Notes under the pieces: generated by a model
What the model saw: the letters and a program-made list of their open reading frames with translations, nothing else
Databases searched by the model: none
Told to the model about the DNA's origin: nothing
Made by a program: the position numbers and the translations under genes
Assembly: GCF_900115175.1 (NCBI RefSeq)
Contig: NZ_FOYV01000004.1
Span: forward strand, 1 to 64,000
Direction: 5' to 3'
DNA: 64,000 nt
Origin: Marinobacter gudaonensis
GTDB taxonomy: Bacteria; Pseudomonadota; Gammaproteobacteria; Pseudomonadales; Oleiphilaceae
In this document: one piece after another, positions 10,507 through 22,316 of the stretch
Position numbering within the stretch: the first letter of the stretch is position 1
How the letters are laid out: each line of letters opens with the position of its first letter

Positions 10507-11829
10507 ATGGCCAAGAACGCATCATTGCCTGCGGGCGCGGGTAAAGGACTGGCAGAGCTGCGATCGCGGCTCTGGTTTGTCTTCCTGGCATTGCTGGTGT
10601 ACCGGATCGGTGCCCACATCCCGGTGCCGGGTATCAACCCCGACCGTCTGGCGGCACTGTTTGAGCAGAATCAGGGCACGATCCTGAGCATGTTCAACAT
10701 GTTTTCCGGTGGTGCGCTTGAGCGCATGAGTATCTTCGCTCTCGGTATCATGCCGTACATTTCGGCCTCCATCATCATGCAGCTCATGACTGCGGTCAGT
10801 CCGCAGCTTGAGCAGTTGAAGAAGGAAGGCGAGGCTGGTCGTCGCAAGATCAGCCAGTATACGCGGTATGGTACGGTTATCCTGGCCCTGGTTCAGGGCT
10901 TTGGTATTTCGGTCGGCCTGGCATCGCAGGGTGTTACCTTCAACGACAGCTTCAGCTTCCACTTCGTGGCAGTTGTGTCGTTCGTCAGTGGCGCTGTGTT
11001 CATGATGTGGCTGGGTGAACAGATCACCGAGCGGGGTGTCGGTAACGGTATTTCGCTGTTGATCTTCGCCGGGATCGTTGCCGGGTTGCCTGGCGCTATT
11101 GGTCAGACCCTGGAGCAGGCCCGGAACGGTGAGATGAGTCTGCTGGTCGTTCTGGGTATTGGTGTGCTCGCGGTTGCGGTCATCGGCTTCGTGGTGTTCA
11201 TGGAGCGTGGTCAGCGTCGGTTGACCATCAACTACGCCAAGCGCCAGCAGGGCCGTCGGGTATTTGCCCAGCAGTCCAGTCATCTGCCCCTGAAAGTGAA
11301 TATGGCCGGTGTTATTCCGCCCATCTTCGCGTCTTCCATCCTGCTGTTCCCGGCATCGCTGGGCCAGTGGTTTGGTCAGGGTGAGGGTATGGAATGGCTG
11401 AGCGATGTGTCTCAGGCTCTGGCGCCCAGCCAGCCGTTGTACATTATCCTGTTTGCGGCAGCAGTGGTTTTCTTCTGCTTCTTCTATACAGCCCTGATGT
11501 ACAACCCGAAAGAAGTTGCGGATAACCTCAAGCGCTCTGGCGCGTTTATTCCGGGCATCCGTCCGGGTGATCAGACCGCCAAGTATATTGACGGTGTGCT
11601 GACTCGCCTGACGCTGTTCGGTGCAATGTACATTGCAGCAGTGTCCCTGTTCCCTCAGTTCTTGATGGTTGCCGGGAATGTGCCGTTCTATCTGGGCGGT
11701 ACCTCTCTGCTGATTGTTGTAGTCGTGGTGATGGATTTCATGGCGCAGGTTCAGTCGCACCTGATGTCCCATCAGTATGAATCACTGATGAAGAAGTCCA
11801 ATCTCAAGGGCTATGGTCGGAACGGGTAA
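10507..11829 (+). CDS. secY: Protein translocase subunit SecY
   Basis: Channel-forming subunit of the SecYEG inner-membrane translocon. It is 440 residues with ten predicted membrane segments; [11 protein letters not shown] in TM1, the plug region and the cytoplasmic-loop motif [11 protein letters not shown] are all recognizable. It is cotranscribed with the spc genes as in most bacteria. All Sec-dependent exoproteins on the downstream island would pass through this channel. Confidence 0.98.
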   Translation: MAKNASLPAGAGKGLAELRSRLWFVFLALLVYRIGAHIPVPGINPDRLAALFEQNQGTILSMFNMFSGGALERMSIFALGIMPYISASIIMQLMTAVSPQLEQLKKEGEAGRRKISQYTRYGTVILALVQGFGISVGLASQGVTFNDSFSFHFVAVVSFVSGAVFMMWLGEQITERGVGNGISLLIFAGIVAGLPGAIGQTLEQARNGEMSLLVVLGIGVLAVAVIGFVVFMERGQRRLTINYAKRQQGRRVFAQQSSHLPLKVNMAGVIPPIFASSILLFPASLGQWFGQGEGMEWLSDVSQALAPSQPLYIILFAAAVVFFCFFYTALMYNPKEVADNLKRSGAFIPGIRPGDQTAKYIDGVLTRLTLFGAMYIAAVSLFPQFLMVAGNVPFYLGGTSLLIVVVVVMDFMAQVQSHLMSHQYESLMKKSNLKGYGRNG

Positions 11830-11859
11830 CCCCGTTCCCCTTGAAAACTGGAGTCGACA

Positions 11860-11973
11860 ATGAAAGTACGCGCTTCGGTAAAGAAAATTTGCCGTAACTG
11901 CAAAGTAATTCGTCGCAATGGCTCGGTACGAGTCATTTGCTCGGAGCCTCGTCACAAGCAGCGCCAGGGCTGA
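11860..11973 (+). CDS. rpmJ: 50S ribosomal protein L36, zinc-binding form
   Basis: A 37-residue protein ([20 protein letters not shown] at the start, ending RHKQRQG). Cys11, Cys14, Cys27 and His32 form the CCCH zinc ribbon. It is preceded by ACTGGAG and lies 30 bases after secY, its standard position as the last spc gene. Confidence 0.96.
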   Translation: MKVRASVKKICRNCKVIRRNGSVRVICSEPRHKQRQG

Positions 11974-12022
11974 TTCCGAAAGGAAGCCTTCCTGACATTG
12001 CAGGGTTTCGAAATAGTGGCGC

Positions 12023-12052
12023 TTGACTCCACGCGGGGTCAGGCGCTATTAT
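12023..12052 (+). promoter_or_regulatory. Promoter of the alpha operon
   Basis: TTGACT and TATTAT are separated by 18 bases, about 60 bases before rpsM. This suggests rpsM-rpsK-rpsD-rpoA-rplQ can be transcribed independently of the spc operon. No clear terminator separates rpmJ from it. Confidence 0.65.
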
Positions 12053-12113
12053 TTCGCGCCCTTTTTGTGGCGGAAAATTCACACAGCAAAGCTTTGAACG
12101 CGGAGTAATTTGG

Positions 12114-12470
12114 ATGGCACGTATAGCCGGTGTCAATATACCCGATCACAAACATGCTGTTATCTCGCTGACCTATATCTTTGGTATTGGCAAGACAACA
12201 GCCCAGAAGCTTTGCGATGCAACCGGCGTGAAGCCGGACGTCAAGGTCAAGGACCTGAGCGATGAACAGCTTGAAGCACTTCGTACCGAAGTGGGCAAGG
12301 TGTCTGTCGAGGGCGATCTGCGTCGTGAAGTACAGATGAACATCAAGCGTTTGAAGGATCTCGGATGCCACCGTGGTCTGCGTCACCGTCATGGCCTTCC
12401 GGTCCGTGGCCAGCGCACCAAGACCAACGCCCGCACCCGTAAAGGTCCACGCAAACCTATTCGTAAGTAA
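12114..12470 (+). CDS. rpsM: 30S ribosomal protein S13
   Basis: Head protein contacting P-site tRNA and bridging to the large subunit. It is 118 residues; [20 protein letters not shown] and the C-terminal [18 protein letters not shown] are typical. First gene of the alpha operon. Confidence 0.97.
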   Translation: MARIAGVNIPDHKHAVISLTYIFGIGKTTAQKLCDATGVKPDVKVKDLSDEQLEALRTEVGKVSVEGDLRREVQMNIKRLKDLGCHRGLRHRHGLPVRGQRTKTNARTRKGPRKPIRK

Positions 12471-12483
12471 CAGGTAGGCAAAC

Positions 12484-12873
12484 ATGGCAAAGCCAGGTAC
12501 ACGTACCCGTAAAAAGGTGAAAAAGACGGTTGTTGATGGCGTCGCGCACATTCACGCGTCCTTCAACAACACTATCGTGACCATTTCTGACCGTCAGGGC
12601 AACGTCCTGTCCTGGGCCACTTCTGGTGGTTCCGGTTTCCGTGGGTCACGCAAGAGTACACCTTTTGCTGCGCAGGTAGCAGCTGAAAGAGCCGGTAATG
12701 CGGCTGCTGAATACGGCCTTAAAAACCTGGACGTAGAGGTTAAGGGTCCTGGGCCCGGACGTGAATCTGCAGTTCGCGCGCTGAACGCGTGTGGCTACAA
12801 GATCACCAACATCACAGATGTGACGCCGATTCCCCACAACGGCTGTCGTCCGCCCAAGAAGCGCCGCGTCTAA
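12484..12873 (+). CDS. rpsK: 30S ribosomal protein S11
   Basis: Platform protein near the Shine-Dalgarno helix. It is 129 residues; [19 protein letters not shown] and the C-terminal [16 protein letters not shown] are diagnostic. Confidence 0.97.
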   Translation: MAKPGTRTRKKVKKTVVDGVAHIHASFNNTIVTISDRQGNVLSWATSGGSGFRGSRKSTPFAAQVAAERAGNAAAEYGLKNLDVEVKGPGPGRESAVRALNACGYKITNITDVTPIPHNGCRPPKKRRV

Positions 12874-12891
12874 CACAGGAGACAGTGAATT

Positions 12892-13512
12892 ATGGCTCGT
12901 TATATAGGCCCGAAGTGCAAGCTGTCTCGTCGTGAAGGGACAGATCTTTTTCTGAAGAGCGGTGTTCGCGCGCTCGATTCCAAGTGCAACATCGAGACTC
13001 CGCCGGGTATGCACGGCGCGCGTCGCGGTCGTCTGTCCGAGTACGGCGTACAGCTTCGTGAAAAGCAGAAAGTTCGTCGTATCTACGGCGTTCTGGAGAA
13101 GCAGTTCCGTAACTATTACAAAGAGGCTGCTCGAGGCAAAGGTGCAACCGGTGAAAACCTGTTGCAGCTGCTGGAAGGCCGCCTCGACAACGTTGTCTAT
13201 CGCATGGGCTTTGGTTCTACCCGTGCAGAGGCTCGTCAGCTCGTGTCTCACAAGGCCATCCTGGTTAACGACAAGACGGTGAACATCCCGTCCTACCAGG
13301 TCAAGCCGGGTGATGTTGTGAGCGTGCGTGAAAAGGCGAAGAATCAGCTGCGCGTCAAGGGCGCACTGGATCTGTCTGCAAGCCGTGCACCGGTGAGCTG
13401 GGTAGAGGTCGACGCCAACAAGATGTCCGGCGTTTACAAGTCAGTGCCTGAGCGTACTGAACTGCCGGCCGACATCAACGAGAACCTCATCGTCGAGCTT
13501 TACTCCAAGTAA
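12892..13512 (+). CDS. rpsD: 30S ribosomal protein S4
   Basis: Primary 16S rRNA-binding assembly protein and, in E. coli, alpha-operon repressor. It is 206 residues, starting [19 protein letters not shown], with an S4 RNA-binding domain at about residues 96-156 ([20 protein letters not shown]). Confidence 0.97.
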   Translation: MARYIGPKCKLSRREGTDLFLKSGVRALDSKCNIETPPGMHGARRGRLSEYGVQLREKQKVRRIYGVLEKQFRNYYKEAARGKGATGENLLQLLEGRLDNVVYRMGFGSTRAEARQLVSHKAILVNDKTVNIPSYQVKPGDVVSVREKAKNQLRVKGALDLSASRAPVSWVEVDANKMSGVYKSVPERTELPADINENLIVELYSK

Positions 13513-13547
13513 AGCCCAGTTAGCAACGATAGCAGATAGGGGCGTCT

Positions 13548-14552
13548 ATGCAGCGTTCAGTACATGAGTTATTGACACCTCGTACCATTGACGTGAAGGA
13601 ATCCAGCGCCACCCGCGCAAAGGTGACGCTTGAGCCGCTGGAAAGGGGCTTTGGCCATACCCTGGGTAGCGCTCTGCGCCGGATTCTCTTGTCTTCGATG
13701 CCGGGCTGCGCCGTGACTGAAGCGCAGATCGACGGTGTCCTGCACGAGTACAGCGCCATTGAAGGTGTCCAGGAAGACGTCATCGAGATTCTGCTGAATC
13801 TCAAAGGCGTTGCCGTAAAAATGAACGGCCGGGACGATGCCGAGCTCACGCTCAGCAAGAAAGGCCCGGGCGTCGTCACAGCCGGTGATATCAAGCTGGA
13901 TCACGACGTCGAGATCGCCAACCCGGAACATGTGATCTGTCACCTGAGCGAAAACGGTGAAGTGAACATGCGTCTGCGTGTTGCCCGCGGTCGCGGCTAT
14001 GAGCCGGCGGATCAGCGCGGTCTTGACGAGGACGAAACTCGCGCCATCGGACGCCTGCAGCTGGACGCGACGTTCAGCCCGGTACGTCGCGTGGCCTATG
14101 CCGTGGAAAGCGCACGGGTTGAGCAGCGTACCGATCTGGACAAGCTGGTTATCGATCTGGAGACCAATGGCACCATCGACCCGGAAGAAGCGATTCGCCG
14201 GGCCGCGACCATCCTCCAGCAGCAACTGGCGGTGTTCGTTGATTTCGATCATGAGAAAGAGCCGGAGCGCGTAGAGGAAGAGGAAGAAATCGATCCGATC
14301 CTGCTGCGTCCGGTTGATGATCTGGAATTGACAGTGCGTTCAGCTAACTGCTTGAAGGCTGAGAACATTTACTACATCGGCGATCTTATCCAGCGCACAG
14401 AAGTTGAGCTGTTGAAGACGCCTAACCTTGGTAAAAAGTCGCTGACCGAGATCAAGGACGTTCTGGCGTCCCGTGGTCTGTCACTGGGCATGCGTCTTGA
14501 TAACTGGCCGCCGGCTAGCCTTCGTGGCGACGACCGGGTTCTGGGCGGTTAA
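13548..14552 (+). CDS. rpoA: RNA polymerase alpha subunit
   Basis: Assembles RNA polymerase through its N-terminal domain and binds UP elements and activators through its C-terminal domain. It is 334 residues; [20 protein letters not shown] lies in the dimerization region, a flexible linker runs near residue 240, and the C-terminal domain carries [14 protein letters not shown] and [20 protein letters not shown]. Standard position between rpsD and rplQ. Confidence 0.98.
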   Translation: MQRSVHELLTPRTIDVKESSATRAKVTLEPLERGFGHTLGSALRRILLSSMPGCAVTEAQIDGVLHEYSAIEGVQEDVIEILLNLKGVAVKMNGRDDAELTLSKKGPGVVTAGDIKLDHDVEIANPEHVICHLSENGEVNMRLRVARGRGYEPADQRGLDEDETRAIGRLQLDATFSPVRRVAYAVESARVEQRTDLDKLVIDLETNGTIDPEEAIRRAATILQQQLAVFVDFDHEKEPERVEEEEEIDPILLRPVDDLELTVRSANCLKAENIYYIGDLIQRTEVELLKTPNLGKKSLTEIKDVLASRGLSLGMRLDNWPPASLRGDDRVLGG

Positions 14553-14585
14553 TCGCCGATTAGTTTAAGGTAAGGAATCAGAGCA

Positions 14586-14984
14586 ATGCGTCATCGTAAG
14601 AGTGGTCGTAAGTTCAGCAGGACCAGTGCGCATCGCAAGGCCATGTTCCGTAACATGACTGCGTCACTGGTTGAACACGAGCTGATCAAGACAACGCTGC
14701 CGAAAGCCAAAGAGCTTCGTCGGGTAGCTGAGCCTTTGATCACGCTCTCCAAGAATGATTCGGTCGCGAATCGTCGTCTGGCGTTTTCACGCCTGCGTGA
14801 CGATGCAGCGGTTGCCAAGCTCTTCGACGAGCTGGGTCCCCGTTACAGCGAGCGTCCGGGTGGGTACCTTCGCATCCTGAAGTGCGGCTTCCGTGCCGGC
14901 GACAATGCCCCCATGGCATTTGTTGAGCTGGTTGGTCGCCCGCTGGATATCGAAGCGGAAGAGGTGGACGAAGACGAGGAGTAA
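14586..14984 (+). CDS. rplQ: 50S ribosomal protein L17
   Basis: Large-subunit protein near the tunnel exit. It is 132 residues; [20 protein letters not shown] is the typical start, and an acidic C-terminal tail ([10 protein letters not shown]) follows the conserved core. Last gene of the alpha operon. Confidence 0.97.
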   Translation: MRHRKSGRKFSRTSAHRKAMFRNMTASLVEHELIKTTLPKAKELRRVAEPLITLSKNDSVANRRLAFSRLRDDAAVAKLFDELGPRYSERPGGYLRILKCGFRAGDNAPMAFVELVGRPLDIEAEEVDEDEE

Positions 14985-15010
14985 TTGCCTCGGCTTCGGC
15001 CAACCACAGA

Positions 15011-15041
15011 AAAACCGGGTTCCGTGAGGTTCCCGGTTTTT
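15011..15041 (+). terminator. Intrinsic terminator after rplQ
   Basis: Arms AAAACCGGG and CCCGGTTTT flank an 11-base loop and are followed by a T tract, 26 bases after the rplQ stop codon. It ends the alpha operon. Confidence 0.9.
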
Positions 15042-15092
15042 TTGTGCCTCGGTTGTATATAACTAGTAGCCTGGAGGCTTAGGCGGCTGGCA

Positions 15093-15177
15093 AGGGGGTG
15101 GCGGTTTATTTTCTTTGGAAAAACAACTCGCTTCGCTCAGACATCTTTTTCCGGCAGAAAATAAACCGCCACCCCCT
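15093..15177. repeat. 22-bp perfect inverted repeat between rplQ and uvrA
   Basis: Bases 15093-15114 are the exact reverse complement of 15156-15177 (arms run from AGGGGGTGGCGG to TTTATTTTCT). The 41-base centre contains a smaller inverted pair, GGAAAAA and TTTTTCC, and the odd string CTCGCTTCGCTCAG. It lies between convergent genes and just after an independent terminator, so it may be a bidirectional terminator, or more likely a member of a dispersed palindromic repeat family. Confidence 0.85.
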
Positions 15178-15206
15178 CGCCGACAGATCTCTTCATTGCC
15201 CGCCAA

Positions 15207-18029
<2,823 letters not shown>

Positions 18030-18113
18030 AACACCTCGCTCGGAAGAAAAACGAAAAGTATACCGTGTTGGCTGCCACGCCGCGAAAAGGATCATGGGCT
18101 CCGCCAGGGTAAT

Positions 18114-18225
18114 GGTCCCCCGATGCCACGGCTTTTTGCTACAATGCGCCGCCTGCGAACGGTATCTGCTCCTGAATCGGACCGCTTTCAACCCGGGCGG
18201 AGGTACGTCGTGGCCATGAAAGGCC
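18114..18225 (+). repeat. Left direct repeat: remnant of the MFS promoter and start region
   Basis: This segment matches 53780-53891 with a constant offset of 35,666 bases. Bases 18132-18194 (63 bp) are identical to 53798-53860; the flanks match with scattered changes. The copy keeps the extended -10 (TGCTACAAT, 18137-18145), the GAGGTACGT ribosome-binding site and an ATG at 18216 aligned with the MFS start, but reads only ATG AAA GGC CCC TAA before diverging. It marks the left boundary of the putative island. Confidence 0.92.
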
Positions 18226-18433
18226 CCTAAATCTTCTAGTTTGGTGATTAAGCGTTTCTTCGTGTTGTGGTAATTCTGGGCGAAATGGCAGCTACCAATT
18301 GGGGCAGTTTGATACGCGGGAATGTACGTTGGTTCGGCCAAATGGATTCTTGAACCTGGCAACAAATCGCTCCGTCCAGCCACGCATAACTCACGAGCTC
18401 GGCGGTTTATGAAAAGTCTGCGCTTTTAGGCTT
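18226..18433. other. Non-coding left end of the island
   Basis: About 200 bases between the left repeat and the 3' end of the AraC-type gene. I see no credible gene, tRNA or terminator. A minus-strand reading in frame with uvrA crosses it but resembles no protein I know. Confidence 0.6.
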
Positions 18434-19396
18434 TTATAGAAGTTTAGCAACGTTCGAGAACACTTCTGGGGAATTTGCCCTATTCGCGCGGTTTGACGTG
18501 CCTGGTGTTCTCGATTGTTTGATTTTTGATGAATTTTTCAACTGGACTCGGTAATTGGTGGGCGATTGGCCTACATACTTTTGAAAGTTCCGGTTAAAAC
18601 TTGAGAGATGTGAAAAACCGCATTCGTATGCAATGGACGAGACGGTGTCGTCACTACTGTGAAGCAGTTCACATGCGTTCTCCACTCTTGTCTTGTTTAA
18701 ATAATCGATAAATCCCACTCCATATTTTTTCTTGAAGACGCGGCAAAAGTGGGAAGGGCTCATGCTGACCACCTCAGATACCTTTGCAAGAGAAATTCCG
18801 TTACGGAAGTTTCTCTTGATGTACGTAATGGCTTTGTTAATTCTGTGCATTGACCTGTCATTGACTTCTTCTGGGAATGCCTGAGAGTTAAGAATAGAGC
18901 GTTTGCTGCTAATCAAGAGGTCGAGCAACCCGAAGAGCCCTCCGAGAAGCCCGCAATTACTTGACTCATCAAGGTTCATCATAAGCGAACCTACTTCCGA
19001 GATTACCGCTGGATCCTGAAACTGAATGCCATAGCGGGCCTCTTCCATAAGTGTTTCTAACTGCCTTAATGCTGTCTGCCGTTGGGACGGATGAACAACT
19101 TTGAATTCCGGAAAGCAAACGTACCTGTGGTAAAAATGACATGTTCGACCATTTTGTGAAGCGGATGATTCTACGGTCCAGCAATGAGGGAGATTTGGAC
19201 CGATTAAGAAGAGACTCTCATTTGAAAAGTTGAGAACTTTATTTCCAATGGACGCGCTACCCTGACTGCCAGAAAAGAAATGTAACTCATACTCGCCGCT
19301 GACTCGCCAATGTATGGAGGTGTTGTTATCGATGCAAGGCTGCGCCAGAGAGAAAACATTGCTTCGTTTGTCGATAATAGAGTTTTGATTTCCCAT
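18434..19396 (-). CDS. AraC-family transcriptional regulator
   Basis: A 320-residue DNA-binding regulator. The N-terminal 120 residues have an AraC-type cupin character (HWRVSGEYELHFFSGSQG, GPNLPHCW), suggesting ligand sensing. Residues about 190-290 are the double helix-turn-helix: ISLAKVSEVVSMSPSHFCRV for the first helix pair and VSSIAYECGFSHLSSFNRNF for the second, with the usual GQSPTNYR end. The C-terminal 30 residues are a Ser/Asn-rich tail. It is transcribed away from the LysR-type gene and toward uvrA. It is a candidate activator for the island's exoprotein promoter; that link is inference. Confidence 0.9.
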   Translation of the reverse strand: MGNQNSIIDKRSNVFSLAQPCIDNNTSIHWRVSGEYELHFFSGSQGSASIGNKVLNFSNESLFLIGPNLPHCWTVESSASQNGRTCHFYHRYVCFPEFKVVHPSQRQTALRQLETLMEEARYGIQFQDPAVISEVGSLMMNLDESSNCGLLGGLFGLLDLLISSKRSILNSQAFPEEVNDRSMHRINKAITYIKRNFRNGISLAKVSEVVSMSPSHFCRVFKKKYGVGFIDYLNKTRVENACELLHSSDDTVSSIAYECGFSHLSSFNRNFQKYVGQSPTNYRVQLKNSSKIKQSRTPGTSNRANRANSPEVFSNVAKLL

Positions 19397-19772
19397 TTTA
19401 ATACCATTTTTTATTGGTGTTTTTTATTGAAAGTGGGGAAAAATAACTTTAAATGTCAATCTATGAGATCAAAAAAAGCATATAGTCGGGATTGGGCATT
19501 CGCAAATAGGTTGTTCCTTCGGTTCTCCAGAAATCGTTGTTTATCATCTGATTTCAAAAAGGTTTTTCATTAGATTTGAATGTCTTATCGAAACCGATAA
19601 AAAAACCTAATCTTCGAGTTAAGTTTCTGTTTGATATATTGAAATAGGCAAATTTCTCTTGTTTTGTGGATGTTGTGGTCATGCCAAAGTTTCTTGCCCC
19701 AGGCTGTGTGTTGACCATGAATATTGATTATCATTGGGCATCAGTTCTATGTGAGTGAATCCTGTAAATGCT
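19397..19772. promoter_or_regulatory. AT-rich divergent regulatory region with a 16-bp palindrome
   Basis: This stretch separates the divergent AraC-type and LysR-type genes. It contains the perfect palindrome TTATCG-AAAC-CGATAA at 19585-19600. No T tract follows the stem on either strand, so it looks like an operator rather than a terminator. I cannot assign firm promoters. Confidence 0.45.
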
Positions 19773-20648
19773 ATGAATATTCGATCTTTAGAAACGTTTG
19801 TCTGGATTGCGCGGCTCGGTAGCTTTCGAGCGGCCGCTAACCGGGTGCATGCATCACAGCCCTCTGTCTCTGCCCGTATTTCCGGCCTCGAGGATCAGCT
19901 GGGCGTGGAGCTCTTCAATCGTTCTGTACGAAAAGTCACGTTAACGGCAAAGGGGAGGGAGTTTTTGATCTATGCCGAGAAGATGCTTGCCCTGCATGCT
20001 GAGATGATGCATTCGGTTGCCAAATCTACCGCGATGCAAGGCACGGTGAGGATGGGCGTTTCGGAGACCATCGCCCACTCTTGGTTGCCGCAATTGGTTG
20101 AACAAGTGAGTGGAGTTTATCCTGCTCTGAACCTTGAACTTGAAATAGACATCTCCGTCAATTTGTCTGAGAAGCTCATTGACCATGAAGTTGATATTGC
20201 CCTACTCATAGGACCGGTGACTCAACCAGGCATCCTGAATCAGAAGTTGTGTTGTTATCCGTTGATCTGGGTAGCAAGCCCTAGGTTGGGAATAGAGAAT
20301 AGACGGATGTCGCTATCTGAGTTAGCGACCTGGCCGATAGTCACTTACCCCAGGAAAACTCAACCTCACACGGTCATTCGTTCATTGATTGATCCGATAA
20401 ATCACTCCACCAGAATCCACTCCAGCTCATCGCTTTCCAACATCATTCGAATGACGATCGATGGGCTGGGTGTTAGTGCGTTGCCTGAAGAGATTCTAGA
20501 AAAGGAGCTCCGTTCGGGTGATCTGATACAACTGGACGTTGATGTAGAAATGCCGGATCTAGAATTCAATGCCGCCTTTCGGGGTGGTCCTGGGGCGACC
20601 GTTGTTCAGGCGATCTCAGAGCTTGCCGTTGACGCGGCGCAGCGCTAA
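19773..20648 (+). CDS. LysR-family transcriptional regulator
   Basis: A 291-residue regulator from the ATG at 19773 (MNIRSLETFVWIARLGSFRA); an upstream GTG at 19755 would add six residues. The N-terminal winged helix contains AAANRVHASQPSVSARISGL, typical of LysR proteins, and residues 90-290 form the periplasmic-binding-like effector domain (GTVRMGVSETIAHSWLPQL). The effector is not predictable. It faces the island's exoprotein genes and could control them or the neighbouring regulator. Confidence 0.92.
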   Translation: MNIRSLETFVWIARLGSFRAAANRVHASQPSVSARISGLEDQLGVELFNRSVRKVTLTAKGREFLIYAEKMLALHAEMMHSVAKSTAMQGTVRMGVSETIAHSWLPQLVEQVSGVYPALNLELEIDISVNLSEKLIDHEVDIALLIGPVTQPGILNQKLCCYPLIWVASPRLGIENRRMSLSELATWPIVTYPRKTQPHTVIRSLIDPINHSTRIHSSSSLSNIIRMTIDGLGVSALPEEILEKELRSGDLIQLDVDVEMPDLEFNAAFRGGPGATVVQAISELAVDAAQR

Positions 20649-21103
20649 GCGGTGTCCTGTTAATCCGTTAGGTGTTCATTGCAGCTAGGCCATTTGGCCC
20701 ACTGGATTCTGGACTTCTCTTCCAGAAAATATCCCGTCCGAGTGCGTGCCCATGCTCACACTCACACAAACGCTCTTTCACTAGCTACGCAGCTGGCTTG
20801 TCGTAAAACGGTCGGAGCGACATTAGAGCCCTTGGATCCGCGTCTGTATAAAGAATGAACCAACAAAGGCGTTCTAAGTTTTGGATCGTGAGCGATACAA
20901 AACTCCGATTTGATATTTTTCTTATGTTCGGCTACTCGAATCATCAAATAATCTACATAAAAGCATAATCAAGATAAACCTTATTGCAGTATCATTTTTA
21001 TAAATCCATAAGAATCATGCTGATAGATTTATTAATCGTTGATTGATGAAAAAAATTCTTGAATCTAAGTCTGATTAAGTAAGTGTTTTTAAGTCGAGCT
21101 TTT
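20649..21103. other. Gene-free AT-rich region
   Basis: No supported gene. A short plus-strand open stretch near 20780-20868 and a 61-codon minus-strand reading at 20762-20947 resemble nothing I recognize; they may be decayed coding sequence. The second half becomes very A+T-rich toward the palindrome array. Confidence 0.5.
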
Positions 21104-21202
21104 TGAATCATATTCAGTTTTAGTTGAATCAGATTCAGTTTTCTCAACGTGAATTACATTGAGGTTCTTGTGAATTAAATTCAGCGTTGAAATTGAATTC
21201 AA
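21104..21202 (+). promoter_or_regulatory. Array of TGAAT-N3-ATTCA palindromes upstream of the exoprotein genes
   Basis: Four 13-bp sites share the form TGAAT-NNN-ATTCA: TGAATCATATTCA (21104-21116), TGAATCAGATTCA (21125-21137), TGAATTACATTGA (21150-21162, one mismatch) and TGAATTAAATTCA (21171-21183). A fifth palindrome, TTGAATTCAA, is at 21193-21202. Starts of sites 1-2 and 3-4 are exactly 21 bp apart, two helical turns; the pairs are 25 bp apart. This looks like cooperative binding of a dimeric regulator. The regulator is unknown; the two island regulators are candidates. Confidence 0.7.
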
Positions 21203-21246
21203 TCCGTCCTAAGTTGGTTAGGCACTATGTTGCTCTGAGATGGATT

Positions 21247-21252
21247 TATAAT
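21247..21252 (+). promoter_or_regulatory. Consensus -10 box without a matching -35
   Basis: A perfect TATAAT about 95 bases before the parvulin gene has no recognizable -35 hexamer at 16-18 bases. With a start near 21259, the fifth palindrome would be centred close to -61 and the fourth close to -82, positions used by upstream-acting activators. The promoter assignment is inference. Confidence 0.45.
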
Positions 21253-21348
21253 CGATGAGCAGCGTAAAGAAATCCTTGCTTCTGAAATACGGTCCTTTCG
21301 AGTTACGTCAGTGCCGCTTTTCCGTGGTCATGGTATTGGATAAAGCGA

Positions 21349-22257
21349 ATGAAAAATAAAAATATGAATGGGGCCTTAATTACATCAATTCTTGGTCACA
21401 TGTTTCTCTCCTTTAAAGTCTTCGTCTCGCTGTTATTTCGAAGATGTCTCCTGATCGGCGTTTTGTCGCTTAGTTCGGTTCTAACCGCCCATAGTGCAGC
21501 AGGCGAGCAGATATTGGTTCGGGTCAACGATGACCCGATCACACAGCGGGACCTTTCGATGCTGCACCAGACTCTCAATCCGCAAACTCAGGGTCAACAG
21601 CTTAACCAGGAGATGTTGTTGGACCAATTGATTCATTTATCACTGATTCGACAGGAATTAAAGCGGCGGAAATTTCATCTTGAACCTCTGGTTGTCGAAG
21701 CCGTCGAGTTGCAGAGAGAAAGCCTTTTATCGGCATTGTTCATTCAAAAACTCATGCAAGAAATGATGCCCTCTGAGTCGGAGCTTCGCGAGGCTTTTCA
21801 GGAGCAACAACTGATGCGCATGCCCGCTAAGGAATATCGGCTGGGCTATCTGTTGGTGGAGAAAAAAGATCTTGCGGACGAGCTGATTGGTCGCCTGGAC
21901 AAAAACGCTGACTTCCAACGGATGGCCAGCGAATTCTCTATCGACCCGAGTAAGACCTACGGCGGAGATCTGGGATGGGTTAACGCGTTTCAGATCGATG
22001 CTGGGCTGGTTGGGGAGCTGGAAGAGCTTTCAGTGGATGAACACAGCAGTACGCCCATCCAGAGCGAACGGGGCTGGCAAATTTTGAAGATGCTGGCGAA
22101 GCGTCGGACCCCAAAGCCCAAATTTGCGCAAGTTCGGCAAGAGCTGGCGGAGCGCTTAGTGGCGCAGAGGCTTGAACACTACCTCTCTGAGTTGAAAGGT
22201 AACGCGACTATCCATTTTCCGGAGCGGGGTCAGCCCGGGTTCGCCGGCAAGGAATAG
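21349..22257 (+). CDS. Exported parvulin-type peptidyl-prolyl isomerase
   Basis: A 302-residue periplasmic foldase. The N-terminus carries a hydrophobic export segment (LLIGVLSLSSVLTAHSAAGE, about residues 34-53), a SurA/PpiC-like helical chaperone part with VNDDPITQRDL, and a parvulin domain at about residues 155-255 with the hallmark GGDLGW. The region after residue 255 is helical and charged. Further ATG codons at 21364 and beyond are possible starts. As first gene after the palindrome array it probably helps fold the large exported proteins in the periplasm before T2SS transit; the role is inferred from context. Confidence 0.85.
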   Translation: MKNKNMNGALITSILGHMFLSFKVFVSLLFRRCLLIGVLSLSSVLTAHSAAGEQILVRVNDDPITQRDLSMLHQTLNPQTQGQQLNQEMLLDQLIHLSLIRQELKRRKFHLEPLVVEAVELQRESLLSALFIQKLMQEMMPSESELREAFQEQQLMRMPAKEYRLGYLLVEKKDLADELIGRLDKNADFQRMASEFSIDPSKTYGGDLGWVNAFQIDAGLVGELEELSVDEHSSTPIQSERGWQILKMLAKRRTPKPKFAQVRQELAERLVAQRLEHYLSELKGNATIHFPERGQPGFAGKE

Positions 22258-22316
22258 ATCGTGTGTTGATAAACCAAGAGAGAAGACCGGCAATTGTTTA
22301 TGCATGAGGCAGTTCG

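Noticed and set aside
18030..18113. SOS (LexA) box before uvrA
   Set aside because: No CTG-N10-CAG or close variant is present between the uvrA start and the repeat.
18030..18383. In-frame N-terminal extension of uvrA by 118 codons
   Set aside because: UvrA proteins start at [17 protein letters not shown]; the extension crosses the repeat boundary into island DNA and resembles no protein.
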